A stretch of DNA of 6,119 nucleotides from Pseudonocardiales bacterium. GTDB lineage: Bacteria > Actinomycetota > Actinomycetes > Mycobacteriales > Pseudonocardiaceae. Position numbers and translations under genes: made by a program. The notes under the pieces were generated by a model, which did no database searches, was not told the DNA's origin, and saw only the letters and a program-made list of their open reading frames with translations. Of the stretch, positions 5,239 through 6,119 are shown piece after piece; position 1 is the first letter of the stretch, and the number at the start of each line of letters is the position of its first letter. The stretch lies in the NCBI GenBank assembly GCA_013695005.1, contig JACDBJ010000533.1, forward strand, positions 1 through 6,119, written 5' to 3'.

Positions 5239-6089
5239 CGCGGGCGAGTGCGCCGAGCGAGAGCTGGACGCTGGACGAGTGGTTCGTCGTCGCGCTGGCG
5301 CGCACGATCCGCGACCGCGAGGTCGTCTTCCACGGCTTCGGCAGCCCGTGCGCGCAGGTGGCGATGCACGTCGCACGCCAGACCCACGCCAGGGAGATGA
5401 TGCTGATCGAGGGCGCCACGTACGCGGTGAACCCCGACCCGGTCTTCGTGCCTCCCACCAGCAACGACCTGGCGCTGCACCAGGACGCCACCTACCGGAT
5501 GCGCTTCGAGGAGTTCTTCGACGCCGCGGCCCGCGGAGCCGTCGACCGGATGTTCCTGTCCGGCGGGCAGATCGACGCCTACGGCAACACGAACGTCACC
5601 GCGATCGGCGACCCGACCAAGCCGAAGGTCAAGCTCGGCGGCGGTGGCGGCGGCTGCAACATCTCGGCCACGATCCGGACGCTGACGCTGTGGACCACCC
5701 GACACCGCTCGGGACGCACGCTCGTGCAAGACGTCGACTTCCTCACCGATCTTGGCCACCGCTCGCGCGAGGGCACCCGGGCCGAGCTGGGCTACACCGG
5801 CCGCGGGCCGGACTGGATGCTGACCGAGCTGGGCCTGTTCGACTTCGAGGCCGACGGCCACGCCCGGCTGCGTGCGCTGTTCCCCGACGTGCAGGCAGAG
5901 GACGTCGAGAAGTCCACCGGGTTCGAGCTGCGGGTAGCCCTTGACCGCAGCCTGCTGCACGAGCCGAGCGGCTCGGAGCTGGCGGCGGTGCGGCACCTCG
6001 ACCCGCTCGGGGTGCGCCGCGCGGAGTTCGCGCCCGCCGAGCTGGAGCGGACGTTCGCCCACCAGCACGGCCCGGCGTGCGCCTGCTGA
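5235..6089 (+). CDS. Family I CoA-transferase, beta subunit (glutaconate CoA-transferase B-like) with catalytic Glu
   Basis: This is a complete 284-residue subunit. The GTG at 5235 overlaps the alpha-subunit stop (GTGA), and AAGGAG at 5221-5226 is its ribosome site. HGFGSPCAQVAMHVAR (33-48) followed by MMLIEGATY (55-63) puts E59 at the place of the catalytic Glu54 of Acidaminococcus GctB, the residue that forms the glutamyl-CoA thioester. SGGQIDAYGNTNVTAIGD (109-126) matches the conserved GGAQIDPYGNVNSTSIGD region, and a run of six glycines (135-140) lies in the equivalent glycine loop. The EDVEKSTGFEL segment (222-232) also fits GctB. Keeping the glutamate points to true CoA transfer; the related hydrolase IpdAB is reported to lack it. 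With the alpha subunit it should form a soluble heteromeric enzyme that activates a carboxylic acid using an acyl-CoA donor. The C-terminus ends in ACAC, which is not a family feature. Confidence 0.9.
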   Translation: MTRASAPSESWTLDEWFVVALARTIRDREVVFHGFGSPCAQVAMHVARQTHAREMMLIEGATYAVNPDPVFVPPTSNDLALHQDATYRMRFEEFFDAAARGAVDRMFLSGGQIDAYGNTNVTAIGDPTKPKVKLGGGGGGCNISATIRTLTLWTTRHRSGRTLVQDVDFLTDLGHRSREGTRAELGYTGRGPDWMLTELGLFDFEADGHARLRALFPDVQAEDVEKSTGFELRVALDRSLLHEPSGSELAAVRHLDPLGVRRAEFAPAELERTFAHQHGPACAC

Positions 6090-6099
6090 CCGCATTGTT

Positions 6100-6116
6100 C
6101 GAGCCGCGGCGGCTCG
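6100..6116 (+). terminator. Short GC hairpin after the last gene, possible terminator
   Basis: CGAGCCG and CGGCTCG form a perfect 7-base stem around a 3-base CGG loop, beginning 10 bases after the stop of the CoA-transferase beta subunit. No T-run can be judged because the window ends three bases later. It may be a terminator of the T-poor actinobacterial kind, or part of the next intergenic signal. Confidence 0.3.
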
Positions 6117-6119
6117 CGC

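Noticed and set aside
4330..6089. IpdAB of steroid C/D ring degradation
   Set aside because: The alpha subunit shows some resemblance, but the beta subunit keeps the catalytic glutamate position and GctB-like motifs, and no other steroid-ring genes are nearby.
4288..6095. Long minus-strand open frames opposite the CoA-transferase genes (4288-5376 and 5160-6095)
   Set aside because: They are antisense shadows of strongly supported plus-strand genes, with Arg/Ala/Gly/Val-biased products and no recognisable domain.

Overview
This is a high-GC, gene-dense window whose codon use (almost all third positions G or C), GTG starts and 4-base stop/start overlaps suggest an actinomycete. A Pseudonocardia-, Nocardioides- or Mycobacterium-like host is my guess only, because no phylogenetic marker is present. 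I see no tRNA, rRNA, insertion sequence or CRISPR array.

Layout. Two divergent transcription units face away from a 182-base intergenic region (1335-1516). Leftward: an uncharacterised 304-residue protein with a Cys/His-rich C-terminal half (420-1334) is followed, with a GTGA overlap, by the N-terminal 141 codons of an adenylosuccinate lyase-like member of the aspartase/fumarase superfamily (1-423, running off the left edge). Rightward: five tightly packed genes encode a single-cysteine flavoprotein of the CoA-disulfide reductase type (1517-2836), two short-chain dehydrogenases (2833-3567 and 3564-4319), and the two subunits of a glutaconate-type family I CoA-transferase (4330-5238 and 5235-6089). 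A short hairpin follows the last gene at the right edge. The intergenic region carries an imperfect inverted repeat, a weak leftward promoter candidate, and a rightward promoter candidate placed so that the first rightward gene would be leaderless.

How the genes may work together. The two dehydrogenases resemble, from memory, the (R)- and (S)-2-hydroxypropyl-coenzyme M dehydrogenases of bacterial epoxide metabolism. The first one keeps both arginines known to hold the CoM sulfonate. An aspartase/fumarase-type lyase (XcbC1) is also a step of bacterial coenzyme M biosynthesis. The best unifying reading is therefore part of an alkene/epoxide assimilation locus that uses coenzyme M: cofactor synthesis to the left, and catabolism of hydroxyalkyl-CoM adducts to the right. 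The flavoprotein lacks the CxxxxC redox pair expected of 2-ketopropyl-CoM carboxylase. Together with the CoA-transferase it suggests a non-carboxylating branch in which a CoM-thioether acid is activated to a CoA ester and CoM is then released reductively. That last step is inference. The alkene monooxygenase, epoxyalkane:CoM transferase and aldehyde dehydrogenase that such a pathway needs are not in the window.
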